From contig VZTI01001657.1 of assembly GCA_013397865.1 (NCBI GenBank), positions 62,001-126,000 of the forward strand: DNA of 64,000 nt, written 5' to 3'. This DNA comes from Struthidea cinerea. Its lineage: Eukaryota > Chordata > Aves > Passeriformes > Corcoracidae. A program made the position numbers and the translations under genes. The first letter of the stretch is position 1. Every line of letters starts with the position of its first letter. The notes under the pieces were generated by a model, which was not told where the DNA came from, ran no database searches, and was given only the letters and a program-made list of their open reading frames with translations. Shown here in pieces: positions 49,184-61,800 of this stretch.

Positions 49184-52100
49184 CAGAGTGTTGATGTTTT
49201 CCAGGGACTGCGGCTCCACAATGCCCGTTAATTCTATTTGGTTTTGTGAGAAAACAAATGGGTTGTGTATACTTCTCTGGGGAATTATGAGGTTTCCTTG
49301 CTATTTTGCAACTTTTCTTACAAAATTCACTGACATATAAACTATACTGGCATACAAAAGGCATAAACAGGGCCTGATTTCATATGGTGACAAAGGTATC
49401 CAGTAGCCCTGAAAGTGAAGCTTGCTGACTTCTCCAGCTTGGAAGTCAGAAGATAACTAGAGGAAAGAAAGAGGTCTCTGTTTAAAAGGAAACATACATG
49501 TCAATTCTTACTTCTCCATCTTCCTGATAACAGTCCCAAAACAGTTTTACAAATCCTGCATCAGTTTCTGAGAAAACCTTTTGAAACTTCTATCATTACG
49601 CTAAAGGCACCTTATTGTCTAAACACAGATCTATAAAACACTGAAATGGTATTCATCAAATAAGCTGCCAAAAAAGGAAGAAAGTAACTTATCAAAACTG
49701 AGACCCCAAGTATAACCCAATTCTGAGTTGCAGTTAAGAGCCTGAAGTTACAACCCAGGAGATTTGAATAACAAAGATTCAACTTTCTCTGTGGGATGTA
49801 GATATCTTTGGTACCCAAGAACAGGTTGTTCATTACAAGCCAGCATACATTTTCTCCCCTGCCTTCTTTAGCGCTTTAAAAAGAGGCTGGCTTTGTGTTT
49901 GTCTCTTTCTACTGTCAGGGATTTATACCAAATGTGAAACAGTCCTATGTCCCAGAACATAAGATGCATGCCATGTATTGACATGGAATAGCTTCTGTGA
50001 GAACACTTGCACTAGGGGGCATTGCAATAATTATCTATTCCCAGCCACCCCTTGGGGGAACAGCTAAACCAGAAGGTGGGGAGGAGAAGCCATGTTCTTC
50101 ATCTCCCTTTCACTAGAAGGAGGCAAACATAGAGAAAGGACCCCACTGCTCCTCTCTTGGAGCACCCTCTAGCTATCAGCCACATTCTTACCAAAGTGAG
50201 CTACAACATACAAAGTCATCACTCACTGGATCACACATTTTTTTCCACTATTCCTGTATACATTTAAAAAAAAAAAGCCAAGCCTTGTATGCCTACTTGC
50301 TTCCTATAGTGATTCCAACAGTTACAGCTGCTGCAAAATGTGCGCTCTCTATTACAATTATCTCGACATCAAGAAAGCTAAGAAAATAGCAAAGGATTTT
50401 GTCCTGCACTGGAGACTGTATGATACTTGGGATGTTTCTCATTAAAGAAAAGGTACATGTTTTAAAACATGGCAGCAGCTGGAAAGATCTGCACCTTTAA
50501 AAAGTTATATTTAGAAGGTGATGGATTTGCTTGTAAAGGAATCACTTAGGGAGAGGCTCAGTGTAGCTTTGAGCTAAACCAGAGGATGAATTAGTTTTGT
50601 AACAACAGGACCTACAAGAGGGTTTAGTATTAAATATTAAACATTTCTCCATTAAAATCCTGAATGGAAATCTGTGTATGATGGATTGATTGAAGTAAAT
50701 AATCGTTCATGTGGCCAGGTGCAAGAAATTTGTATTTCAGTCTGGAAAGACACTTTGGTGTTGATATTAGTTCCTGGACTCTAACAGAGCACTGCTGAGC
50801 ACAGAGGTGGGCATCACCCTTATGCTCAAAGTAACACACCTAGCCCTTGGAGGACTGGAGGAGAGGAACCCCTTTCTCCCCATTGATGGTAATTTTTTGG
50901 TGAATTCTTCACCTTTTTGAGAGACTTTTTGAGAGCTGGAAAGACCAGAGCACACCAACACCTTTTTTACTTTCCAGAAACAAACAATGGCAAATTAGTC
51001 AAGAAAACCTTATGAGATGTTCCCTATGTAGCAGTTTGTGAAACCATCGCTTCATTTGTCATAGTATTCTAAACATTATTAAAAACAGCTCTCAAAAATG
51101 AACTCAGATATCTTTAAAAAGAGGCTGATGTGGCAACATGGTCAGCAACTACTAGGTCCTGTAGAGAACTTCAGAGGCCAAAGGGGATGGAGTCTTCTTA
51201 AGTGAAATGGCCTTGAGAGACCAGATCTTAGGGTATTTTAATCAAACTGGGTGTCTAGGTCACAAGATTACCTTCAGAAAAGCCCAGCTTCTGGTTATTT
51301 GGTGCCTGCAAACTATTCTGAGTCCCTTCCTCCCTAAATCCTATTAACTCTACAGTTTTCAGGATCTCTTCCAGATAAATCAGTTTTGAGCTGATCAGCA
51401 TTCCTCTATTAATAGTTTCCAGACCCATGCTGTAAGAGTACAAAAAATCTGAGCAACTCAAGCCAGAAAACTTGTAATGAGTTTTGTTTTGTAAGAGATG
51501 GCAAAATGGCAGAAGGATTAAACTGAGTAGCAGGAAAGTTGGTCTGAACAGCAAGAAGAGTCTCCTAGCTTTAAATTATTTTTACTCAGTGTAAATTGAG
51601 ACGTCCCCACTGATTCACTTGGATCCATGCTCACCAAAACTAGCCCTCTTGTTACCAGGAAGTCTGGTTCTGGCTGCTTTTTGCCCATTTATTCTAGCAC
51701 AAGCAGCTGACTTCAGTTGATGCAGCTCAGGTTGCCAGTGCTGTGAAATCCATTGTTATATATCTCACTTTCTGGGCTACATCCACCAGAGAAAAAAGTT
51801 TGTGGTGGGTCCCAATAATTTAGACAACTGGTTTTTCCCTTTTGTTTCTCCAAAGGGCCACCTACACCTACACATATAGATGAGCTTCATCTCTTGTGGT
51901 GGGCAAGTAGTAATGCAAATAATGTTGAATCACTGTGTGGGTAACACAGGGGTAATTATTGGGCTAAAATAATCACAGTTGCGTCTGGCTTATATGAGAT
52001 AGATGAAATATTATCTTGAGTTGGCATTTATCTCACATTTTTTCCCAAAGAATATATTTGTAAGGTAAACACTGAGATGATCCTTAAGGTATTTCAGCCT

Positions 52101-52461
52101 TCTGTTTATCAAAATGCTCATCCATCATAACAGCCTACCACTGTTGTCAAATGAGGTCTCTTGACTTCTTCTCCTGCTCATCCTCCAAGCTCACAGCTGG
52201 TACCATCTCCCATTGGAGAGTGAAGAGTGAGTGAGCTGGCACAAGGTACACAGCTAGAGTGTGACACTTGCAGAGAAAAATGTAAAAAGGAAGGAACCAT
52301 TGCTATATCCCTTTCTCAACAGCAAAATGGTAGATTGACTCATCCCATTTGAAACTGAGCTCTCTCCAGTTACTTCTCCCACATTTCTTTGCTTGGAGCA
52401 GTGTTGTGAGCCAGGTGACAGAAGTTTCCCCAGACTATATGGGACTGCACTGGGTATGAAC

Positions 52462-54360
52462 CATAGAATCCTAAGCTCACAGAACATCAGCTAGAAGGAA
52501 CCTCAAGGATCTTCTGGTCCAACCTTTCTTGGCAAAAGCACCGTCCAGACAAGATGGGCCAGCACTCTGTCCAGCTAAACTTTAAAAGTTTCCAGTGTTG
52601 GGGCTAGGGAGATTATGCCAATGGCTGATTGTTCCCATTATGAAAACTTTTCCTCTTGTGTCTAATTGGGATATCCCAAGAAGAAACTTGAACCCATTGC
52701 CCTTCACCTTTTCTGTGTAACTCCTTGTACAAAATGAGTCTTCATTGTCTTTGTAGCCATTTTAAATACTGAAACACGGTTATAAGGTCTCCCCTAAGCC
52801 TTTCTTCACAAAGCAGGCTTCCCTGTCCTCTGATCATCTTTGCAGCCATTCTCTGGACCCTATCCAGCCTGTCCACATCTTTTCTGTACAGCAGACACCA
52901 AAACTGAACACAGTATTCCAGGTGTGGCCTGACAAGTGTTGACAATGGTGAGTTCTTCATCTCTGCTGGTGACGCGCTTGTTGGTACAGACAAGGATTTC
53001 ATTGTCTTTCTTTGCCGCAGCAACACACTGCTCATCCATATTGAGCTCAATGTCCACTAGGACCCCCAGGTCCCTTTCCATGGAGCTGCTCCCCAGCCAG
53101 ATAAATCCTAGCCTGTGCTGCACTCCTGTGTTATGTTTTCCCAGATGCATGACTTCACACTCGACCTTGTTGAATTTCCTGCGGTTCACTCTTCCAGCCT
53201 ATCCAGGTCTTCCTGCAGCGGGGCTGTCCCTTTCAAACATCCACCTCCCCACTCAGTTTAATATCCTCAACAGACTTCACCAAGGTAGATTTGATCACAT
53301 CTTTCACATAATTTATGGAGATATGAAACAGTGTTGGGCCCAAATCAACCCCTGGGGAACCCCAATTGTGCCAGGTTGCCGGTTGGAAAAGAAGACATTT
53401 ACCACCCTGCTCTGGTTGCCTCCTGTCAGCCAGTTCCTCACCTCATGGACCACTTTTCCAGACCACAGTGGATCAGTTCTGTAGCCAGAGGCTATGGGAA
53501 AATATATCAAAAGTCTCAGAGAAATAAGAGGAGACAATGTCTGCAGCTGGCCTTCCATCAACCAAACAGGTTACTTAGTCATAGAAGGCACTCAGTCTTA
53601 CCAAGCATGATTTGCCCTCAGTGAATCCATGCTGGCTTTCCCCAATCATGTGATTCATTTAACTCATGATGGCTCCCAGGAGGATTCATTATGTAACTTT
53701 TCCGGGGAATGAGGTAAGATTGATGGGCCTATAATTTCCTGGGTCCTCCTTTAAGCTCTTCTTTCAGATGGGGGTGACATTAGCCTTCTTCCAGTCTTAT
53801 GGACATCTTCCAGCCTCCACAACTTCTCAAATGTCATGGAAAGCAGCCTCATAATGACACCAGCCAGCTCTCCAACATTTTCGTATAGATATGGTCAGGC
53901 CCTATGAATTTGTAAGGGCCAAGCTTCTATAATAGTTCACATCCCAACGCTCCCTTAGCTGATGGTAGGTCTGGGTTTTTATCAACCTGAGTTTTTGTTC
54001 CCAAGGTCTGGGGCCCAACTGTGCTGGTGACGACATTGTTGAAGTTCTGCCTTTTCAGTGTTGTTGGTGACTAATTCCCACCTCATGTCTTAGAGAGACA
54101 ATATTTTCTTTCTGTTTACCTTGTGAACCCAATGAAGCTTTTCTTATAGTTTTTGACATCTCTGGCCAATTTTGATTTAAGTGGAGCTTTTGCTTTTCGA
54201 TCTGCATTTCTGCATGTCTTGGCAATGTTTCTGTAGTTCTCTTGGTACTTGTCCTCTTTCCCATGTCAGGTAGGCTTCTCTTTTGGTTTTGAACAGACTC
54301 AAAGTCTCCCAGTTTACCAAAGGGTATCTCTTGTTCCAACTACTTCCCTTACCTTTAAAG
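52462..54360 (-). mobile_element. CR1 LINE, longest copy, 5'-truncated
   Basis: About 1.9 kb of CR1 on the minus strand. From high to low coordinates: the linker before RT (frame 54177-54464, with KREAYLTWERGQVP), then a heavily mutated RT N-half (53577-54050). Next is the RT core with VRNWLTGG...IGVPQG (frame 53313-53561), then the thumb and C-terminus (frames 52860-53189 with LGVLVDIELNM and 52742-53050 with STLVRPHLEYCVQFW). Last comes a 3' UTR ending in degraded AGAATCC and ACAGAAC octamers at about 52462-52485. Each part lies in a different frame, with stops between them, so it is inactive. The 3' UTR reads AAGGAACCTCAAGGATCTTC, unlike the other copies, which suggests a distinct subfamily. 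The 5' boundary is approximate. Confidence 0.92.
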
Positions 54361-56448
54361 GAGAAACAATGTACTGCCAAGTAGATTGTATAGGAGGCAG
54401 TATCAGAACTACTGTCATTTGAAGAGAGAGCTCTGAGGGACATGGGCTTATCTAACCCTGACACATGGATTTTATTAGCATGGATTTCATTAGTGAATCT
54501 TCATCATTTAATTAACATTGCCAGGAAACTGTTCAAGGCAGTGAAATAGCATTTCACTACCTCAACATGGTCCCTGGTTCATGGCAAACATTGTTGTCTC
54601 AGGTGGTTACCAGCGAGGCTTCAGGAACTACCACAAGCTGACTTATTCTGTCTTGGAGGTTGGGAGAATTCAGTACTATGGATGTGATTTAGCCTGAGAG
54701 ACAAATTTAGCATAGTTTTAATTATTCATATATTATTGTCTACATGCCTAATCTGAATAAATTTCGCTATAGATTCCATCTGTTCCAGGGTTTGTTGTTG
54801 CCTTTGGTGCTACTAGTATTGTACATCCTCACAGTGATGCTCAAGACACATGTGTCTACTAGCGTTCTCCTTCAAGTCACAGGTTTGTCTGTTTGCCTTG
54901 GTTCAGCTTCTGCTGACTTGAACACTAAGCAGAGACTAAGGGGGAATTACTCAAAGTCTTTGCAGTTTTCCCAAAACATCCTGACTTGGAAGCATGGTCT
55001 GAACTTGGGTCTGAACTTTCATTTCCTAGAGGAGCTGATGGTCCACCCAGACTTCCCACTCCCACCCCACTCCTGGTGTTTTCCATCCGATGGAGATGAT
55101 GCAAAGGAAGGGCTGCAAATTTTTAGCACTTCTCTTCCAATCCACTCATATTCTACTTTTGCTTTGCTACTGAAACAAAAAGGGAAGGTGTCAAGAAAGA
55201 GAAAGCAAATGCTCAAGGAAGAAATCTGTGTTGGCAACAAAATAAAAAAAGCTCAGTAGTCTTTAATCACTGGTTCTGTCTAAAGTATGTGTCAGGTAGA
55301 GTGTATTTCCCTAACATAAAACCAGCTACATTAATATTTTGACAAAGGGAAAGAAATGACTGCTGGGTGAAGATTCTGTGGTCTAAACTTCTAAATAATG
55401 TGAACAATCTGTACCTTCCAAATTGTGTTTTACATCATAGAACACTTATATGAGTAAACAAAAATGTGTCTGTAAGGCAGTTTGCTCTTTATTTCTGCTG
55501 TTACATATATAGCAAGTGATGTCAAAGAACTTCACAGGGGGGTTGCTTGTCCATTTAGTTTGAGTTTCCTCTAAATGAAGGTATTTTAGTCTTAAGCATC
55601 TAAAGAATGAGGATTAGTGATGCTGAACATATTAATGCAATGCAAACTAGTATAATAAAGTCTATGCTTATCAAAATAACGTAAAGAGGAATATAGTTTC
55701 AATAGCAGCTGTCTGCTTTTAAGTAGGGCAGTTAAAGAATTCTTTCCCAACTATAATTAATATGTAAATGCTTTATTTGTGCAAGCTAGATCTGTCCAGT
55801 CATCAGACACAGACTATTGCTTTTGTATGCTTTGCTGTCATGACAATATTTATACAGAAAACAATTATATTATCAACCTACACATCTACCCTCCAATCAA
55901 ATTGTGTCTGCCATGCCAGACAAAGACAAACAGAAACTCATATTCAGCACTCCTAGCAGAGGGCAAGGGCTTAAGAGAATTATTCTTTGACATTAATAGG
56001 ATAACTTGTGTGCTTTGTAACAAAAAACAACTTTGAGATTGATACCATGGATGGAAGGTTGGTAGAGATGGATGTTAACATCATCAGAGATCCCTGCTTG
56101 CAGATAAACATTTCTGAAGATAGAATTAGATCAAGAAAAAACCTGACTTTGTCCATAATTTTCTAAATGAAAAGCATTAAGAAATCAAAATCAAAACTCA
56201 TAAAGTTTAAAGCTAGAAAGTTCTGAACTTCATAAGGCCCAGTGCTGGCCCATGAGATTCCATGGCAAGATTTTCATCCACCTCTGCAGGGCAGTATCAA
56301 GCTTTAAATGCTAACTGACCTTTACCTCCCTATATTTCAATAAATTATTCTGCACCTTGGAGAATGTAAAAACCACTTAGCTGAGTTTTCCAGATCGGAA
56401 GAATTTTTCTTAAAAATGTGAACATGTATGAAATATTACAGGGCAGTA
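54361..56448. other. non-coding unique DNA, no gene seen
   Basis: A frame of 171 codons at 54744-55259 (+) starts with a hydrophobic stretch resembling a membrane anchor, but nothing else supports a gene: no family signature, no coding-like composition and no neighbouring exon. The rest is AT-rich unique DNA. Confidence 0.65.
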
Positions 56449-56503
56449 ACACACTGGAATACAGGCGGTACTGGAACAGGTTGCCCGGAGAAGTTGTGTA
56501 TGT
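56449..56503 (+). mobile_element. short CR1 remnant
   Basis: ACTGGAACAGGTTGCCCGGA followed by GAAGTTGTG is the CR1 stretch encoding the end of ORF2 (HWNRLPREVV region) on the plus strand. Both ends are lost. Only about 50 bases match, so the call is modest. Confidence 0.55.
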
Positions 56504-56715
56504 CAAAGTCACAAGTATTAAATTAGGGAAGACAGTTAAGTTTTAGCAGCGCTCCACTAACATGCCAGAGTAATTTTACATTCTCCATTATTCTCAAGCA
56601 CTCTCCCAGGGAAAATTCTGAAAATTTGGGGCCTTTCTACTGGTGTTTTGCTGTTTCTAGAAATAGACAATTACATGTTTTCTCCTGCACATTTTGAATA
56701 CTACAGTTTCCTGTT

Positions 56716-57171
56716 ACAGAATCAGAGAATGGTTTGGGTTGGAGGGTGCTTTAAAGTTCTAACCCTCCCTGCCATGGGCAGGAACACCTTTCACCAGACC
56801 AGGTTTCTCTGCCCTGCATCCAACCTGGCCTTGAACATTGCTGGAAATGGAGTAGCCACAACTTCTAACTGTAAACAGTTCAAGTGCCTCTCCACCCTCA
56901 CAGTAAAGAATTTATTCCTCATATCTTATTAAAATCTACCCTCTTTCAGTTTAAAGCCATTCTCCCTTATCCTATCTCTATATGCCCTTGTCAAAAGGTC
57001 CAGCTTTCTTATAGACCCCCTTCAGTTACTGGAAGGCTGCTCTAAGGTTTCCCTGGAGCCTTCTTTCCTCCAAGCTGAACATCCCCAACTCTCTCAGTCT
57101 CTCTTCATAGAAGAGGTGCTTCAACACTCTGACCATCTTCATGGCCCTCCACTGGCCTGGCTCCACATGTT
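56716..57171 (-). mobile_element. CR1 LINE 3' fragment
   Basis: Minus-strand CR1 3' end: ACAGAATCAGAGAATGGTTT (inverted tail), GGGTTGGAGGGTGCTTTAAA, then CTGCCATGGGCAGGAACACC, the standard 3' UTR. It continues through the end of ORF2 to CCACTGGCCTGGCTCCACA. It is 5'-truncated at about 57171. Stops in all frames make it non-coding. It faces the 56449 remnant only 210 bp away. Confidence 0.93.
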
Positions 57172-58448
57172 CACTGCAGTCATGTTAGATTTCTCCCTGA
57201 AACAATTCAGAAATTCCCTTTTGACAGCAAGACTTTGTATCAACAGGTTTAATTTCCCTCCCTCCCTCCTTCCCCTGTTCCATTCCAAGGGCCTTAATGC
57301 TAAATGTGAAATGAGCCACAGCAGGTCCATGTTGGGTCCACCAGCTGAGCCACCAGACCAGAAGCCTTTTAGCTGCTTGGGTGGTGAATGGCTTGGTGTA
57401 ACCCACTTGGTCTGTGGCTCAGTTTTGCTTTTTTTCCCTGAAACCTTAGCTCTTTTAGGAATAATAATTTTCATATAGTTCCTCCAAACTGAGGGCTCAG
57501 AAGGGGCATAAAATTAAATATTAGCGGGGGGGAGGGGACGGATATCAAAAGTATGAGGCCAGTTATAGGCACCTCTGGGGCTTGAACCCTCAGATCAGCA
57601 GTCAAAACACACTAGAGGAATTTGTCAACCTCAAGACAGCCTCTGTACTTGAAAGGTGGGGCAGGCTGTCTGAGGAAATCCTTCTTCAAGTATCAACAAA
57701 TATAGGGCGATAAACCATCCTGGCATCAATCTGAAGAAAGTCAAACACCAGGACCCTCTGGATAAGATTGTTGTTTTTAAAAAAACTTAGTAGAAGAAAT
57801 TTTAAAATAACAGATGTTAGTAAGAGAGCTACAGAAGAGAGGGATCTCTGCTGTAATACTGACTGGTCTGTTTTGCAAGTCAATGCTATGTACTTGATCA
57901 CAAAATTTACCATTTCCCGCAATATTATGCACTTGGTATATAACATTTTATTTCAAAGGTTTTAAGTTTTGAACTGTAATTTCTAAAAAAGATCTCAGTC
58001 ATGTATGAAACAGCCTTCTTTTTAAAAAGTAATGGTAAGTCTTTAATATCAATATCAATTTTATTGAGATTGATGATAATTTTTCCAGAAGCATAAAACT
58101 TACATGTTCATTCTGCAGTTTCAAACTTCCTTTTGCTCTTTTCTGGATCATAAATCTCATTCGTTCCCTCCTTGTGTGCTGAAGTCACTGAAAATGATGC
58201 AAAGTACTTTTACATTCCCAGTCCAAAACTTGTTGTGCACTGGAAGACAAGAATATAAGACAGGCAGGTTTAAACTTAAGTGAAGTTAAGTAGCAGTTAT
58301 GATTGTAATATGAGTCCTGTTTCTCACTTTACATTAAATACAATAAATTCATCTGAATTTACCACAAGATTAATAATTTACTCTATCTGGATGTAAAATA
58401 AATTCACAGACAGTTGTCAATTTAGGTGCCACTTTTCACATAGTATTT
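57172..58448. other. non-coding unique DNA, no gene seen
   Basis: Overlapping frames of 120 (+) and 111 (-) codons at 57116-57478 begin inside the CR1 copy and are chance. A G-rich run lies at about 57524-57536. No exon or RNA gene recognised. Confidence 0.7.
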
Positions 58449-58883
58449 AGAATCACAGAATCATTTAGGTTGAAAAAGACTTTTGAGATCATCAAGTCCA
58501 GTTTTTGTCCAATCACCACCTTGTCAGACATACCCTGGAACTAAGTGTCACATCCAGTTTTTTCTTGAACAGCTCCAGGGACAGTAACTCCACCACGTCC
58601 TTGGGCAACCCATTTCAATGCTTAAGCATCCTTTCAGTGAAAACATTTATCCTGATGTCCAACCTGAACCTCCCCTAGTGAAGCCTGAAGCCACTTCCCC
58701 TTGTCCTGTCGCCGGCTGTCTGGGAGAAGAGGCTGACGCCCACAGCTACAATCTCCTCTCAGGTAGTTGTAGAGAGTGATGAGGTCTTCCCGAGACCCTT
58801 TTTCCCAGGCTAAACAACCCCAGCTCCCTCATCCGTTGCTCATAGGACTTATTCTCTAGATCCTTCACCAGCTCTGTTACCCT
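58449..58883 (-). mobile_element. CR1 LINE 3' fragment
   Basis: Minus-strand CR1: inverted tail AGAATCACAGAATCATTTAG, the 3' UTR, then the ORF2 end. The frame at 58746-58961 contains SYEQRMRELGLFSLGKR, a CR1 C-terminal landmark. It is 5'-truncated at about 58883. The 3' UTR (AAGTCCAGTTTTTGTCCAAT) differs from the 56716 and 52462 copies, so it belongs to another subfamily. Confidence 0.93.
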
Positions 58884-61800
58884 ATTAGGTACAATTGTTA
58901 GGCACGTGTGCTGTACAACGACACAACCACACACAGAAGCACACTTGCAAGCACCTTGCATGTATCATTAAAAATCCCAAAGACCATAGGGCTGTATTTG
59001 GCTACTACTTAATGTGAAAAATGTATGTAAACGGTGATGAAAAGCAGAGGAATATTTAAGTTACACCCAAGCAACGCAAACCTGTAATGCTTGAAATTCG
59101 TCATTATTCATTGAGGTGGATCTGATAGCTGGATGGAGCAATATTTTCTTTTCTTTTCTCAGTCACATTGATTCAGAGTATGAGGACAAAATGAAAGACC
59201 CAATTATTATTCCTAAAAGTCTAATCCAGAAGCTATAAAAGCTTATATATTCACATCAAATGGTATATAATTTGTGCTTTTATGTCCTGACTCAGGACAA
59301 TGACACACACAATGTCTGGGCTGTTGTGAATAAAGTTGGGCCATGCAGTCTGTTTGGATTGAAAACTGCTGGTTTACCTTGTTTTCATTTTTACCTTTTT
59401 TTTTATCCTGTGTGTGCATGAAGAATTCTTTCTTTTTAAAAATATTATTATTCAAGTGCATGCTGAAATTGAATCATGCTATTCTTACATAATTTTTCAT
59501 TGGATTGTTGCAACCTATAAAGAAATCCAATTAAATTTCCCTTGCAGGCACAGAGCCTCATTCAGCATGCCTTTATAAAGCTGGCTTGTTGGATTGTATG
59601 GCATGTCTATGAATTGAGAACCACCGGGGCCCTGTCCCATTCCTTGTCTTGTGTGACATGATGGAGAGAGAGCGAGCCAGCTAACAGTGTTTCAAAGAGC
59701 TGTATTATCAGAAAACATAAAGGTTTTGCCATCATTTCTGCTGCCATGGTTTAGAATATGCATGAGAGAGTGTATTTTCAGAAAAGTTTTTAGGCCTGTA
59801 TGGTTCACACATTACTGAGTCTGATATTCAACTTCTTTATACTAAGGGCATATGATTTGATGTTTTATTCGATGCTGAAGATGATGTACGTATTCTCTGT
59901 TGAAGACAAAGTTAGCAAAATACCATTTTTAGAATGGTATTCTAGTTTCCCAAGCTGCACAAATGTAGTGTACTCTTTTCCTATCTCAAGGAAGCTGACT
60001 GCAAAATTTCTGGAGTTAGATAACACAGGAGTGGGAGTGCTACATTATTTGTATGTGTGCCTTGATTCTGATTTGAACATCACTGAATGATCCCAATGAT
60101 GAGCAGGCTCACTCCGACTGTCTTCAACAGGAAGGGCAAGGCTTACCTTCATCCATGGACACTCATTGTGGAAACGTACAGAGTCACCTTGATTCACTAT
60201 CAGACTTTGGCTACAGTAGTTGTAATAACTGTGTATCTTGCATGTGGAGGACACTCCAGGTTGTACAATAAGACAGCCTTGGCTTGATGAATCTGCTTCT
60301 TCTCATTGCTGAGAAAGAAGGGACAAAGCGTGTGCTGTAGGCTCCAGGCACTTCCCATATGGGAGATAACTTCTTGTGGTAAGGAGCAGAAGTATTTATT
60401 TACCCAGTAACTACCACTGCCTCCTTTCACCTCCTCAGACTTCTATATCCTGGAGCTGGAAATAAGCTATAAGATGTGGAATGCAAAGATGATAAAGATC
60501 AACCACTATATCTTCCTGTTAATGTGGAATTGATTTCTGTGCTATATTTCCTGACGTTTCTCCAATCTACTTTAAATGTTCCCAAGTGTTCTTTTCCCTT
60601 GAGAAATTATTGCACTGTTTAATGTTATGATGATGATGGGCAAAGTGTAGTCCAGATCTAGTTCAAGAACTGAAACAGAGATATATGCAAATAGTCTTAC
60701 TGCCTGGGATTTTCTTCTGATAGTCAATCTAAATTTTTCTTCTTTTAATTTCTTCTCATTATTGCTCTGGTTATACCCCTGTAACTAAGCTAAATAATTA
60801 ATTGACATTTTCATTTACTTCATTGGGAGCCATTCACACATATCAGAGGACAAATTTTAGCCCTTAATAAAGAAATGAACTATTGTCTCACCAAGCAGAT
60901 ACTGAAAATGCTGGCTTACACCTGCTCACACAAGAGAATTGAGAATTAACTGTTTACAATGACCATTTGTCCCAAAAGTCTCCTGTAAGGGTGGTATTCT
61001 ATAGATTCTTTTTAAACTCAGTCCAGAAAAATACTGTAAATTAAGTCAGGGTATTCACCCTAAAGCCATATTCACACAGTGTTTTTACATTTCTTTAGCA
61101 TAGCATGAGTTTAACATAATTTGTAGAATGGTTAGTGTGGATGTGGTTTTCATTTTCCAGAAGCATGATACCCAGACATCCTCTTGACTATCTGTTACAT
61201 TGTTTTCTAACACATAAGTCTATCCCTCCTATCTAAGTCAGAACTGGGCTAAAAAATTCATTTGGAGCAAGTTGTTCACAGTAGATTGATCTTAAAAGGA
61301 TACTCATTTGAATCCTTTTTGGTATTGCTCGTATCAAATCAATATTTTTCAACAAATCATGAGAACCAGGGCTAACAGATAGGGAGTTTACGGGATCAGT
61401 GACAAAGCTGGAAAAATAGGTAAGACAATACAGGGTTGAATTGAGTAATGCATGTTGACTGGTAACAAGAAAAAGGAGAGAATGTTTGTCACTTTTTTAA
61501 ATGGAGAATTTCAGGCAGTCATGTAACCAGAAGTTATTTCAGACTCAAATCGACTATAGTCTGTTTTAGCCACTATTCTGTCAAAAAAATGCAAATAGAA
61601 ACAATCTGGACTCAGTACATAACAACAGAAAGTGTCCTTAAAGATGGTATAGTCATTAAACTGGTCAAATGTCACTGAGAAAGCTGTGTTTATATTTAGT
61701 GTACATTTCCATGGGCAGAGGAAAATACTTCCTTGGAAGGAATATAACCAAGGACAAACATGACTCATAGCAGACTTTAATAATGTCTGAGATGAAGGGC

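Larger units (their letters stand above)
41251..52461. other. non-coding unique DNA, no gene seen
   Basis: About 11 kb without recognisable transposons or exons. Contains a TTTA repeat at 41327-41341, a CA-rich repeat at 45075-45100, a 16-bp palindrome ATTTCCTTAAGGAAAT at 46996-47011, and a 15-bp duplication at 49137-49151 and 49169-49183. A GAAGTCAATGG-like old-repeat trace may be present near 44880-44930. The longest frame, 103 codons at 46004-46315 (+), has no family signature. Confidence 0.65.

Noticed and set aside
54744..55259. 171-codon plus-strand frame with a hydrophobic N-terminal stretch
   Set aside because: The membrane-like start is the only suggestive feature. There is no family signature and no promoter or splice context.
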